This document shows, in pieces, positions 6,850 through 15,278 of a stretch of 39,706 nucleotides of DNA (its first letter is position 1; each line of letters starts with the position of its first letter). The notes under the pieces were generated by a model, which was not told where the DNA came from, did no database searches, and was given only the letters and a program-made list of their open reading frames with translations. Position numbers and translations under genes: made by a program. This DNA comes from Terriglobales bacterium (GTDB lineage: Bacteria > Acidobacteriota > Terriglobia > Terriglobales > Acidobacteriaceae): NCBI GenBank assembly GCA_035457425.1, contig DATIBR010000006.1, positions 1 through 39,706 of the forward strand, given 5' to 3'.

Positions 6850-7551
6850 ATGCGACGCCTCGTTGCCGCTCTCTTCCTGCTGTGCGCTCTGTGCGGGGCG
6901 CAGAAGCCGGCGCCCATCCCCGACAGCAGCGTGGAGCAGCGCAAGGAAGTCTTCAAGAACGCGCGCGTCACGGTCACGCGCGTGGACTTCGCGCCGGGTG
7001 AGTCCATCCCGATGCACCAGCACTCGCGCGACATGATCGCCGTCTTCGCCACCGACGGCAGCGCCCGCGAGACGCTCCTGGGGGGCAAGGCGAAGACGGA
7101 GAAGATCGCCGCGGGCGAGGTGCGCTACCACCGGCAAGGCTACGCTCACGCCACCAGCAATCTGGGAAGCGTTCCCTTCCGCGTCGAGCTCATCGAATTC
7201 GCCGACCCGCAAGGGGCGTTCGAGCACGGCAAGCCCAAGAAGTCACACTACTGCAACCCCGGCAGCGCCACCGCCTGCGTCGACGAGCACAGCCTGTTCT
7301 GCACCGCCAAGGTCTGCGTGGAAGACGTGACCATCGCGCCGGGCGCGGTGACCACCCGCCACAGCCACTCGACCGACCACATGCTGGTCGCGGTCTCCGA
7401 CTACGAGTTCACCGACCAGATCGAAGGCAAAGGCAAGGTGGTGCGCACGCGCAAGAGCGGCGAGGCCGAGTACATCCCCGCCGGCATCACCCACCAGCTC
7501 ACCAACACCGGCAAGGCGGCCGCGCGGTTCATCGTAGTGGTCTGGCGCTAG
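6850..7551 (+). CDS. Secreted double-cupin protein
   Basis: A 233-residue protein with a signal peptide (residues 1-17, ending CGA) and two cupin domains. The first has GESIPMHQHSRD with H56 and H58; the second has GAVTTRHSHSTDHM with H171, H173 and H177 and a late H215, the usual metal-binding pattern. Four cysteines between the domains (C135, C143, C151, C156) could make disulfides, which fits export. The catalytic role is unknown; such proteins may be metal-dependent enzymes or ligand binders. There is no Shine-Dalgarno site before the ATG. It is followed 35 nt later by a small membrane protein gene. Confidence 0.85.
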   Translation: MRRLVAALFLLCALCGAQKPAPIPDSSVEQRKEVFKNARVTVTRVDFAPGESIPMHQHSRDMIAVFATDGSARETLLGGKAKTEKIAAGEVRYHRQGYAHATSNLGSVPFRVELIEFADPQGAFEHGKPKKSHYCNPGSATACVDEHSLFCTAKVCVEDVTIAPGAVTTRHSHSTDHMLVAVSDYEFTDQIEGKGKVVRTRKSGEAEYIPAGITHQLTNTGKAAARFIVVVWR

Positions 7552-7586
7552 CCGACACCGCGCGACCGGGACGCGTCTAACCAGGG

Positions 7587-7976
7587 ATGTCGCTCGGCCT
7601 GCAGATCGTGTGGTTGCTGGTGCTCGCTGTCCCCGTCGCCTGCGTCGCCTGGACGGTCACGCACGAGGAGGTCTTCCGCGAGCCGCGCGAGTACTGCGAG
7701 CGGCGCGCCGAGAAAGACCGCAGCATCTGGTCGCGGAAATTCTTCTACCTCTTCACCTGCGAATACTGCTTCTCGCACTACGTGGCCGCGGGCGCGCTCG
7801 CCCTCACCCGCTTCTGGATGCTCTATCCCGACTGGCGCGGCTTCGTCATCGCGTGGTTCTCGCTGGTCTGGATCGCCAACCTCTACATGGGCCTGTTCGG
7901 CAAGGTGAAGCTCGACGTGAAGAAAGAGCGCGCGGTCATCCAGAAGATCGAGAAGGACACCAAGAAGGCCGCCTGA
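7587..7976 (+). CDS. Small membrane protein with CxxC motif, unknown function
   Basis: A 129-residue protein with hydrophobic segments at about 5-22, 62-77 and 83-103 and a highly charged, lysine-rich C-terminal tail of about 25 residues. The stretch FFYLFTCEYCFSHYVA has a CxxC pair at the membrane edge, which recalls DUF1360-type proteins, but I would not assign it on that alone. It follows the cupin gene by 35 nt on the same strand and is convergent with the large Asp-box protein gene; a strong hairpin separates them. Confidence 0.75.
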   Translation: MSLGLQIVWLLVLAVPVACVAWTVTHEEVFREPREYCERRAEKDRSIWSRKFFYLFTCEYCFSHYVAAGALALTRFWMLYPDWRGFVIAWFSLVWIANLYMGLFGKVKLDVKKERAVIQKIEKDTKKAA

Positions 7977-7987
7977 GCGCGGCGCGA

Positions 7988-8024
7988 GAAAAAAGGGCTG
8001 GTCCCGTTCTGCGGGACCAGCCCT
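7988..8024 (-). terminator. Intrinsic terminator of the Asp-box protein gene
   Basis: A perfect 13-bp stem, AGGGCTGGTCCCG (7994-8006) with CGGGACCAGCCCT (8012-8024), and a 5-nt loop. On the minus strand it is followed by a run of six T. The plus-strand side lacks a clear T-run, so it mainly serves the minus-strand gene, though it may also block plus-strand read-through. Confidence 0.88.
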
Positions 8025-8038
8025 CGGTGTTTGCGGGG

Positions 8039-10345
8039 CTATTGCACTTCGATATCGCCGCCGCCGAGCGTGCCGGAGGCGCGATATCCGCTGCTGAGCG
8101 TGATCGAGAACTGGTCGCGGTTCTTGCCCGGCGAGCCGTTGTCGGTCACGTTGACGGTGAACGTCACCGGCGTCTTCACGCCGGCGTTGTCGAGCGTGCC
8201 GGCGCCGGAGAAGGTCGCGCTCGACCCGACGCGGCTGCTGGAGGTGATCGTGGTCGACGTCACCCGCAGCTTCGCGCCCTTGTCGAAGTACTCGAACGAG
8301 CCCGAGCCGCTGCGGATGTCGATGTTGAAGTGCTTCCTGTTCTCGGCGTCGAACCATCCGCCGCCGCCGATCGTCTGGCCTGCCAGCGTGAGCGGGCCGG
8401 CCGTCTGGCGCGTGAACTGGACGCGCGCCGTGGTGTTCGGCGTCGCCAGGTCGGTGGAGTACAGGATGTTCGCCGCACCCAGCGGGTCCGGATACATGCT
8501 GGAGTACTCCGCCAGATCGCGGTCTCCCGGATTGCCCGCCGGTGCGGGCGTGTCGCAGTCCAGGCCGCGCAGGCAGATGGAGCCCACGTGCACGACGCCG
8601 CGCTTCTGCTGGTCGGTGCCCGCAGTCTGGCCGCTCGCCGCCACGTACTGGAAGCTGGGCGTTGCCGCGAAGGCGTCGGGCGTGAAGGCGTACCACAGCT
8701 TCCACTCCGCGCCTTCCATGCCCGCTTCCTGGTCGGGATCGCCGGCGCGGTCGGTAGCGTAGAACATCACACCCACGCGTCCCGGGTCGCCGCCCGCGAC
8801 GATCCACGGCTCGAGCGTGGTGCGCACTTCCGGATCGGCGGGATTGTTGACCGCCACCGGCTGCGTCCAGGTATTGCCGCCGTCGCGCGACGACATCAGG
8901 AAGGTGTCCTTGCGGTCGCTGAAGACGACGTGCAGGTTGCCGGCGCGGTCCACCGCGATCGCGGGGAAGACGTTGTCGATCGCCTTGCCCGCCGGCGCGC
9001 GGTAGATGCGCCGCACCGTGACGCCTTTGACCGTCGGGTCGAGCTGGCCCTGCGGCAGCAGCGGCAGGTTGCAGGGCGCCGGGCACGCGGCCAGGAACAG
9101 GTCCCGCGGGCTCGAGCCGCTGAACACGTTGTACACCGCAGCCTTGTTCGGGTCGTCGCCCGGGGCGTAGGAGACCATGTTGCCCTGGCGGCCGTCCTGC
9201 GCCGCCCCCGCCAGCGGCGACGCGATGATCGCCCCCCGCGGCCACGTCAGGCCGTAATCATCCGATTGCACCCAGAAGATGCTGGTCGTCCCCACCAGCC
9301 CCGCGCCCAGCTGCCGCGACGTCAGGAAGACGCGGCTTGGGCCCACGCTGGTGTTCCACTGCCGGTCGACCACCGGGAAGTCACCCTGGCTGACCAGCCA
9401 GTTCTCGCCCCTGTCGAGCGAGTTGCTGGTGGTGATGTTGGCCAGGCTGAGCGAGCTGACCGTGACGTTGCCCGGGCTGGCGACTTTCCCCACGCCCGGC
9501 ACGTCGAGCAGCGTGAAAGGCGAGCCGATCGAGATGTCGTTGTCGCCGCCGCCGATGCCCGCGCTCTGCAGGCTCGACGCCGCGGCGGTCTGTGCGCCAT
9601 CCGGCTGGCCGAGGAACGTGAAAGTCTGGCCGCCGTCGTCGGAGCGCCAGAAATCCACGCCCGCCGGAATGCCCTGGATGGCCGAAGTGTAGATCGTGCC
9701 GAAGCGGTCGATCTTGATGTCCGGCTCCACGTTCTGTCCGGTGTCGCCGTTCTCCGATCCGACCAGGCGCAGGTCGCTGGTGAACTGGAACATCTGCGCG
9801 CCGAACTTTCCGTCCGGGTCCTTCGCGAACGTGGCCGAGCGGAAGATCGGCAGCGGCGGGTCGGGGACGATGGTGACCTTGCCGCTGTAGGCGGTGAGCG
9901 GCGCCGCTCCCCACGCGTGCACGTAGACGCGGTAGGTGCCGTTGGGCAGTCCGGCCTGCTCGATCTCCTCAAAGTTCGTGAAGCCCTGGCCGGAGTCGTC
10001 GACGAAGGTGTCGCCCTGGTACAGGAACAGGTCGAAGTCGTTGGCCGAGTTCGACCAGTCGGCGCGGATCACGACCGCGAAGTTCGGATGCGCCTGGCGA
10101 AATGCGTCGGAGACGTTGACCGTGATGTCGAAGATGTCGCAGTCCATGGTGGTGGAGCACAGGCTGGGATCGTAGCCGGTCAGCGTCGGGGTGGTGACCA
10201 GGCTGCTGCCGCTCCAGGTCACGGAGAGGTTTGCATCCGAGACGGTGCCGGACGCCGGATTGGCGGCCGCCGCCGGGAGACCGCAGAACATGAGGGCGGC
10301 GAACAGGAACAGGACGACCGCCGGAACGCGAGGTTGCTGGTTCAT
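8039..10345 (-). CDS. Secreted Asp-box (BNR, sialidase-like) beta-propeller protein with C-terminal post-COAP-1-type domain
   Basis: A 768-residue exported protein. The ATG at 10345 is chosen because GGAGGAAAG lies right before it and it opens a signal peptide (residues 1-28); the longer frame upstream is not protein-like. Residues about 40-160 form a beta domain like bacterial pre-peptidase C-terminal domains (DFDLFLYQGD). Then a beta-propeller with Asp boxes, SDDGGQTF (235-242) and SRDGGNTW, the motif of sialidases and BNR proteins. The last 110 residues, from FDAENRKHFNIDI to GTLGGGDIEVQ, resemble the post-COAP-1 domain of secreted proteins. I do not see the arginine triad that would prove sialidase activity, so the substrate is open. 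Confidence 0.85.
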   Translation of the reverse strand: MNQQPRVPAVVLFLFAALMFCGLPAAAANPASGTVSDANLSVTWSGSSLVTTPTLTGYDPSLCSTTMDCDIFDITVNVSDAFRQAHPNFAVVIRADWSNSANDFDLFLYQGDTFVDDSGQGFTNFEEIEQAGLPNGTYRVYVHAWGAAPLTAYSGKVTIVPDPPLPIFRSATFAKDPDGKFGAQMFQFTSDLRLVGSENGDTGQNVEPDIKIDRFGTIYTSAIQGIPAGVDFWRSDDGGQTFTFLGQPDGAQTAAASSLQSAGIGGGDNDISIGSPFTLLDVPGVGKVASPGNVTVSSLSLANITTSNSLDRGENWLVSQGDFPVVDRQWNTSVGPSRVFLTSRQLGAGLVGTTSIFWVQSDDYGLTWPRGAIIASPLAGAAQDGRQGNMVSYAPGDDPNKAAVYNVFSGSSPRDLFLAACPAPCNLPLLPQGQLDPTVKGVTVRRIYRAPAGKAIDNVFPAIAVDRAGNLHVVFSDRKDTFLMSSRDGGNTWTQPVAVNNPADPEVRTTLEPWIVAGGDPGRVGVMFYATDRAGDPDQEAGMEGAEWKLWYAFTPDAFAATPSFQYVAASGQTAGTDQQKRGVVHVGSICLRGLDCDTPAPAGNPGDRDLAEYSSMYPDPLGAANILYSTDLATPNTTARVQFTRQTAGPLTLAGQTIGGGGWFDAENRKHFNIDIRSGSGSFEYFDKGAKLRVTSTTITSSSRVGSSATFSGAGTLDNAGVKTPVTFTVNVTDNGSPGKNRDQFSITLSSGYRASGTLGGGDIEVQ

Positions 10346-10665
10346 CTTTCCTCCAACAGGAAGTGAGCTAAAGGGCCGAGGGCAGCGCCGAGGGAACCAA
10401 GCAGGCAAGGGCCGGAGCGCGCGGAACGAACCGCGTGAGCGAGAGCAACGGGAGTCGAGGAACCGGTTCACCGGGGCGCCGAATACGGGGAACGACTCTA
10501 GAGCGGGCAACAGTAGTAGCACTACTCGTCAATACGTGTCAAGCAGTAGTAATGCTACGAGCAAGAAAGATGCTGCTCAGGCGGCGGTTGGTTGTGTGCC
10601 GGCCCGAGGCCAACGGCGAGGAACTGGCAGCTCGCCGGCGGGAGCGAGCCGGCTGCGCTGGACGC
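10346..10665. promoter_or_regulatory. 320-nt gene-free stretch with promoter and operator-like dyads for the Asp-box gene
   Basis: On the minus strand TTGACA (10542 to 10537) is a perfect -35; the -10 would be CTACTA or TACTAC around 10513-10519, after 17-18 nt. Overlapping that -10 is AGTAGT (10512-10517), AGC, ACTACT (10521-10526), and on the other side of the -35 is GTAG-N5-CTAC (10546-10558). These GTAGT/ACTAC dyads resemble a repressor site but the regulator is unknown. The message would carry a leader of about 160 nt, which is purine-rich and in which I see no riboswitch. The part from 10560 to 10665 holds nothing else I recognise. Confidence 0.5.
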
Positions 10666-11565
10666 CTACCGATTGCGGTTCGTGAACGGCCGCGTCTTCG
10701 CGATGCCCGGCGCGCGGTCTTCCTGCTTGGGGTGGGGCGCGTTGAGGTGGAACTTCGTCAGGCCCTTGCGGAGCGCTTCAAAGGCTTCCTCGGGCGAATC
10801 GACCACGCGGTAGAGGTCGCGGTCGTCGGGCGAGATGGTGCCCCACTCGACCAGCGCGTTGATGTTGATCACGCGCTCCCAGTATTCGCGCCCGTACATC
10901 AGCACCAGGATGCGCTTGGCCAGCTTCTCCGTCTGCGCCAGCGTCAGGATCTCGAACAGCTCGTCCATGGTGCCGAAGCCGCCGGGGAAGACAACCAGCG
11001 CCTTCGCCAGGTACGCGAACCAGTACTTGCGCATGAAGAAGTAGTGGAACTCGAAGTTGAGCTCCGGCGTGATGTAGTGGTTGGGCATCTGCTCGTAGGG
11101 CAGATTGATGTTGAGCCCGATGGTCTTGCCGCCGGCCTCGCGCGCGCCCAGGTTCGCGGCTTCCATGATGCCGGGGCCGCCGCCCGTGCAGACCACGAAG
11201 CGGTGCCGCTTGAACGGCAGGTCCTTGGTCCAGGAGGTGAGCAGGAAGGCCAGCCGGCGGGCGTCCTCGTAGTAGCGCGCCATCTCGAGCGCGGCGCGGG
11301 CGCGCTTCAGTTGCTCCTCCGGCGGTGCCGGCTGCGCCGAGGCCGGCCGCTGCAGCACCTCGAGCTCCTGCTCCGCGTGGTGCTTGCTGTGGAAGCGGGC
11401 GGAGCCGAAGAAGACCACCGTGTCCTGGATCTTCTGCCGGCGGAAGCGCGCCAGCGGCTCCTGGTACTCGGCGAGGATGCGCAGGATGCGGCCGTCGGGG
11501 CTATCGACGAACCCGGGATTCTTGTAAGCCAGCGGCGCGCGTGGGAGGTCTTCGGGTTCTTTCAT
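10666..11565 (-). CDS. LOG-family (TIGR00730-like) nucleotide phosphoribohydrolase
   Basis: A 299-residue protein of the LOG family, once labelled lysine decarboxylase. Visible motifs: VVFFGSAR (50-57), GGGPGIMEAAN (128-138), MRK (178-180) and PGGFGTMDE (194-202), the signature PGGxGTxxE that binds the nucleotide and carries the catalytic Glu. Family members cut the N-glycosidic bond of nucleoside 5'-monophosphates, including cytokinin precursors; the substrate here is not clear. The residues before 45 and the 60-110 helical insert make it longer than the 190-residue short LOG type. It is the last gene of a minus-strand run after the TPR and small membrane protein genes (47-nt gap). Confidence 0.9.
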   Translation of the reverse strand: MKEPEDLPRAPLAYKNPGFVDSPDGRILRILAEYQEPLARFRRQKIQDTVVFFGSARFHSKHHAEQELEVLQRPASAQPAPPEEQLKRARAALEMARYYEDARRLAFLLTSWTKDLPFKRHRFVVCTGGGPGIMEAANLGAREAGGKTIGLNINLPYEQMPNHYITPELNFEFHYFFMRKYWFAYLAKALVVFPGGFGTMDELFEILTLAQTEKLAKRILVLMYGREYWERVININALVEWGTISPDDRDLYRVVDSPEEAFEALRKGLTKFHLNAPHPKQEDRAPGIAKTRPFTNRNR

Positions 11566-11612
11566 GCAGGCAGTCGTTCGTTCGGAGTTTCAGCCCCCGA
11601 CAGGATAAATCC

Positions 11613-12035
11613 TCATTGCGCCGCCGGCCCAGGTTTCGGGTCGCGGTAGTGCACCGCCTCGTAGACCCCGAGCCACAGGTCGAGCAAGCCGACGCCGGTC
11701 ACGGCGCCGCGCACGAAGTCGTTGGCGAGAAAGGCACGCAACGCGGGATAGCCCAGCAGCAGGCTGTTCTCGTGCCACAGCCGCGGCACCCACGGCACCG
11801 CCACCAGGATCAGCCCCACCTCGATGCAGAACGCCACGAACACCACCATCATCAGGCGCGCGAGCCACACCGGTGGGAGGTGCGCTTCGGTCTCGGGGGC
11901 GGTGGCAGCGGCGGCGGGAGCGGGGAACGGATGGACGTTGGAGTGCACCGAAGGGTCCTCGGAGGCAGGGTGTTCGCCTCCCGGCGAGACTGCGCCGGGA
12001 CGGCGGGGCTGCCGGTCATGCTGCGCAGGATCCAT
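11613..12035 (-). CDS. Small two-helix membrane protein, unknown function
   Basis: A 140-residue protein. Its first 50 residues are polar, Pro/Ala-rich and probably disordered; two hydrophobic segments follow, at about 56-80 and 108-125. I recognise no family. The start lies 13 nt after the TPR protein stop, so the two genes are very likely cotranscribed. There is no good Shine-Dalgarno site, and the true start could be further in, for example near the first membrane segment, since the first 50 residues have little character of their own. Confidence 0.6.
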   Translation of the reverse strand: MDPAQHDRQPRRPGAVSPGGEHPASEDPSVHSNVHPFPAPAAAATAPETEAHLPPVWLARLMMVVFVAFCIEVGLILVAVPWVPRLWHENSLLLGYPALRAFLANDFVRGAVTGVGLLDLWLGVYEAVHYRDPKPGPAAQ

Positions 12036-12048
12036 CGCTGGACGGATT

Positions 12049-14931
12049 CTACGCCTTCAGTGCTTTGATGCGTTCGGCGACGTCGCGGTAGTCGATGTTC
12101 GATCCGTAGACTTCCATGAAGTTGGAGAGCGCTTCTTTCTTGTTGCCGGCGGCCTCGTGCGCTGACGCCAGCTCGTAATAGACCGCGAGCCGGCTTTCCG
12201 GATCGATGTTGGACACGTGCAGCGCCTTCTCGTACCACCTCACCGCGGCCTGCGGCGCGCCCTTTTCGCTCAGGCAGTGCGCCAGCCAGGTGTACGCCTG
12301 CATGACCTGCGAGAACGGATGCCCGTGCTCGATCGCCTGGCACACCTTCTGCAACTCGCCGATGGCCTCGTCGAGCAGGCCCATCTCCTTGAACGCGACG
12401 CCGAGGTTGTAGTGCGTGTCGGGATCCTCGGCCTGGCCGGCGGTCTCTTCCACGTCCTCCTTGAACTCGGCGAACATGTCGCTGAGCGCGTTCGAGGCTT
12501 CGGCGCCCTCGATCTTCGTCTCGGGAGCGGGCGCAGGCGCGGCGGCGGCGGACATCGCCGGGGCCGCCGGCTTTGCTGCCGGTGGAGGCGGAGGTGGCGG
12601 CGGCGGCGGAGCAGCTTTTGCCGGCGCCGGCTTTGCCGCCGGAGGCGGCGGAGGTGGCGGAGGTGGCGGAGCAGCCGTGGGCTTGCCGCCGCCGATGGCG
12701 AAATCGTCGCCCAGCGACGACTCGAGGTCGAGCACGAAGTCGCTGAGCACGTCCTTGGCGGCGGCTGCGGGCGCCGGCGCAGGCTTGGCCGCCGGCTTCG
12801 GCGCTTCCGGCTTGGGTGCGGGCTTCGCGGGAGGCGGCGGAGGCGGCGGTGGTTCGGGTGCGGCCTCCGGCTCGACCGTGGCCTGGATCGCGGCGGTATC
12901 AAACACGAACTCCGCGACGCTCGGCTCGCTGGCCGCGGGTGCCGCCGGAGCAGGCGCGGCGGCGGTTTCGAGCTCCGCGCGCAGACCGGCGAGGTCGGGA
13001 TGCCCGGGCGCGACCTGCTCGAGTTTCTCCAGCGCGCCGCGCGCCTCGTTGAACATCGACTGGCCGAGGTAGAAGCGCGCTTCGTCGGCGGCTTCCTTGC
13101 CCGCATCGACCGCGAGCGGCGCGGCAGACGGCTCGGACGCGACCATCGTCTCCCACTCGTTCGAGAGGTCGACTTCGCGCGCCGGCGTGGTCTCGGCCGC
13201 GGGCACGCTCACCTCGAAGCCGAACTCCGCGGGCGCGGCAGGCGTTTCCGCAGCCGGGGCCGGCGCCTCGGCCGAGACCTCGAAGCCGAATTCCGCCGGG
13301 GCCGCCGGCGCCGGCGCGGCGGGCGGCGCCGCTGCCGGGGCGGGTGCGGCGGCCTTGGCCGGCGCGGCCGCGGCGCGATCGCGGTACTTCGCCGCCATGT
13401 CGGCGAACTGCTTGGCTTCCTTGTCGTGTCCGGCGGTGGTGTGCAGCTTGGCCAGGACCTCGCAGCAGCGGGCGGCTTCGGCGTAGCGCTCGGCGCGCGC
13501 GTACAGCGAGGCCAGCCGCTGGTTGACCTGCGCGTCTTCGGGCGCCAGCGGCAGCACGGCTTCGAGCGGCCCGATCGCCTTGGCCGGCAGGTTGTAGGAA
13601 TCGAACAGCTCCGACTCCGTGAGCCCGTTGCGGATCGCCGCCGCCGTCTCGGCCGCGTATTGCTGCTCGATCTGCGGCGCGGTCGTGCTCTCCAGCTCGT
13701 CGACCATGAAGGCCTGCGAGCTTTCTTCCGCCGTCAGGGGACGCGACGCCGAGTCGCCCAGCTTGGCGAGGATCTGCTTGTAGTTCTGCGCGTGCAGCGT
13801 GTTCTCCGGCTCGAGGTCGGAGAGCTCTTTGTAGAGGTCGCGCGCCTTCTCGAGCTGGCCGTCCTGCACGTAGGCGTGCGCCAGCAGCTCGGAGACCTCG
13901 TTCAGGTGGGTGGTGTCGCGCGCTTTGAGGTAGACGCTGCGCAGGATCTGCAGCGCCGGCGCGTTCTCCTTGATCTTATTGATGGAGGAGTGCAGCGCCG
14001 TGATGATGCCGGTGGGATTGGCGGCCAGCAGCTTGTCGGCATACTGGTCGTAGACCGCGAGCGCCTTTTCCAGCTGTCCGGCCGACATCAGCGATTCCGC
14101 GAACGAGGTGAGCCCGTTGATGTCGTTGTGGACGGTGAGCAGCTTGTTGGCGATGGGCTCGGCCTGGGCGGGCTGGTTCAGCAGCAGGTGCGCGCGCATC
14201 AGGGCGCGCAGCGCCTCCGGCCGCGAATCCACGTTGGGGATCTGCTCCAGGTACTTGACCGCGCTGGCGCCGTCCCCGGAATCGGCGGCGATGGCGCCGC
14301 GCAGCATCAGCGCGTCGGCGTTGGCCGGGTCCAGGTGCAGGACGCGGTTGCAGGCTTCGTCGGCGGCGTCGAACGCGCCCTTGGCGTAGAGCGACTGCGC
14401 CGCGTTGAAGAAGATGCTCTTCGCCTCGTCCTTCTTGCCCAGCTTCACGTACAAGTCCGCCAGCCGCGACTGCATGGTGGAGTTCTCGGGATCGAGCTCC
14501 AGCATCTTCTGGAAGATCTTGGCGGCCGCGTCCAGCTCGTTCGATTTCATGTACGCGTCGGCTACCAGCACGTACTGCTGCCGCGCGTCGTTGTAGAGAC
14601 CCTGCTGGGTGTAGAGCTCGGCGAGCTTCAGGATGGCTTCGGTCTCGCCCGGGATCAGCTTGACCAGCTTCTTGTACATCGCGATGGCTTTCACCGTGAA
14701 GCCATCGGAGGCGTAGTGGTCGCCGACCTTCTTGAAGTAGTGCGCGGCCTTGTGGCTGTCGCCCACCCGCGAGTAGAGGTCGCCGATGGTGTTCAGGACG
14801 GTCAGGTCCTTGGGGTCTTCCTTGGTGACCTTTTCATACTCGGTAATGGCGGACTGGAGCTTGCCCTGCTGGACAGCCTTCTCCGCCGCTGCGAGGACTT
14901 TCTGCTTGTTGAAGCCGAAACCGAGCGCCAT
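12049..14931 (-). CDS. Large TPR protein with proline-alanine-rich linkers
   Basis: A 960-residue cytoplasmic-type protein. The start at 14931 gives MALGFGFNKQKVL, the beginning I know from related TPR proteins of Acidobacteria and Deltaproteobacteria; the 26 residues before it in frame are not protein-like. Residues 1-535 are a long array of TPR helices (for example AITEYEKVTKEDPKDLTVLN). A Pro/Ala-rich region (about 540-840) follows, with short acidic-aromatic motifs EFGFEVS twice, EFVFDTA and DFVLDLESSL, and several runs of eight to ten prolines. Residues 845-960 hold three more TPR units. No catalytic domain is seen, so it is likely a scaffold. It leads an apparent operon with a small membrane protein and a LOG-family gene. 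Confidence 0.88.
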   Translation of the reverse strand: MALGFGFNKQKVLAAAEKAVQQGKLQSAITEYEKVTKEDPKDLTVLNTIGDLYSRVGDSHKAAHYFKKVGDHYASDGFTVKAIAMYKKLVKLIPGETEAILKLAELYTQQGLYNDARQQYVLVADAYMKSNELDAAAKIFQKMLELDPENSTMQSRLADLYVKLGKKDEAKSIFFNAAQSLYAKGAFDAADEACNRVLHLDPANADALMLRGAIAADSGDGASAVKYLEQIPNVDSRPEALRALMRAHLLLNQPAQAEPIANKLLTVHNDINGLTSFAESLMSAGQLEKALAVYDQYADKLLAANPTGIITALHSSINKIKENAPALQILRSVYLKARDTTHLNEVSELLAHAYVQDGQLEKARDLYKELSDLEPENTLHAQNYKQILAKLGDSASRPLTAEESSQAFMVDELESTTAPQIEQQYAAETAAAIRNGLTESELFDSYNLPAKAIGPLEAVLPLAPEDAQVNQRLASLYARAERYAEAARCCEVLAKLHTTAGHDKEAKQFADMAAKYRDRAAAAPAKAAAPAPAAAPPAAPAPAAPAEFGFEVSAEAPAPAAETPAAPAEFGFEVSVPAAETTPAREVDLSNEWETMVASEPSAAPLAVDAGKEAADEARFYLGQSMFNEARGALEKLEQVAPGHPDLAGLRAELETAAAPAPAAPAASEPSVAEFVFDTAAIQATVEPEAAPEPPPPPPPPAKPAPKPEAPKPAAKPAPAPAAAAKDVLSDFVLDLESSLGDDFAIGGGKPTAAPPPPPPPPPPAAKPAPAKAAPPPPPPPPPPAAKPAAPAMSAAAAPAPAPETKIEGAEASNALSDMFAEFKEDVEETAGQAEDPDTHYNLGVAFKEMGLLDEAIGELQKVCQAIEHGHPFSQVMQAYTWLAHCLSEKGAPQAAVRWYEKALHVSNIDPESRLAVYYELASAHEAAGNKKEALSNFMEVYGSNIDYRDVAERIKALKA

Positions 14932-15109
14932 ACGAGGCTGGACTCCGGAAGACCCTGAGATGATAAACCGCCGGACTTGCGGCGGGTACGACCGGCCCGG
15001 AACCGGCATGGATACCGGCCTAAAACCACTTCCCGAGCCGCTGGAGGTGCCGCCTAAAGTAGCACAGGATGGGGGTTAACCGAAAGACAAATGGGGGTCG
15101 GAACGGGTG

Positions 15110-15224
15110 GAAGAGCGGCGCTTCAGCGCCGCGTCGGAGCGAAGTCATCGTCGGGCTTTAGCCCCGGGCCTGAAAGGCCTTCTGATTCGGATTCCCTGGG
15201 CGCGCGCCTAAAGGCCCGCTCTTC
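15110..15224. repeat. Composite intergenic element of nested palindromes bounded by inverted repeats
   Basis: GAAGAGCGG (15110-15118) and CCGCTCTTC (15216-15224) bound 115 nt. Inside are GCGGCGCT-TC-AGCGCCGC (15115-15132), GGGCT-TT-AGCCC (15153-15164) and GGGCC-N5-GGCC (15166-15178). These palindromes, each with CTTCAG or CTTTAG at the centre, look like members of a repeated, mobile non-coding family. There is no open frame inside. Confidence 0.65.
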
Positions 15225-15231
15225 ACACTGG

Positions 15232-15259
15232 AAAAAGGCGCCGGCGAGTCGCCGGCGCC
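15232..15259 (-). terminator. Intrinsic terminator of the M16 peptidase operon, made from a dispersed palindrome
   Basis: GGCGCCGGCGA (15237-15247) pairs perfectly with TCGCCGGCGCC (15249-15259) around one central base, and on the minus strand the stem is followed by TTTTT. It lies 20 nt after the stop of the second M16 gene. The same core palindrome occurs at four other intergenic sites in the window. Confidence 0.8.
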
Positions 15260-15278
15260 TGCTCCCACAAAGCCCTGA

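Larger units (their letters stand above)
14932..15278. other. 347-nt gene-free stretch between TPR and M16 genes
   Basis: On the minus strand the part nearest the TPR gene offers only a weak -10-like TATCAT (14965 to 14960), with no good -35 and no strong Shine-Dalgarno site. The middle holds GC-rich runs with nothing I can name. The far half contains a composite palindromic element (15110-15224) and the terminator of the M16 operon (15232-15259), both listed on their own. I see no coding potential in it. Confidence 0.6.

Noticed and set aside
7610-10366. 918-codon plus-strand frame opposite the Asp-box protein
   Set aside because: Composition is Arg/Ala/His-biased as in antisense frames; the minus strand has a signal peptide, Asp boxes, ribosome site and terminator.
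10666-11565. Lysine decarboxylase activity for the LOG-family protein
   Set aside because: The old label rests on a misannotation; PGGFGTMDE is the LOG nucleotide-hydrolase motif and no PLP-binding lysine motif is present.
12549-12873. CRISPR-like or tandem DNA repeat array
   Set aside because: The repeated GGCGGA/GGTGGC words are codons for proline runs in a coding gene, without spacers.
12217-14958. 913-codon open frame on the plus strand opposite the TPR gene
   Set aside because: Arg/Gly/Leu/Val-rich, no recognisable domain; it is the antisense shadow of a clear TPR protein in GC-rich DNA.
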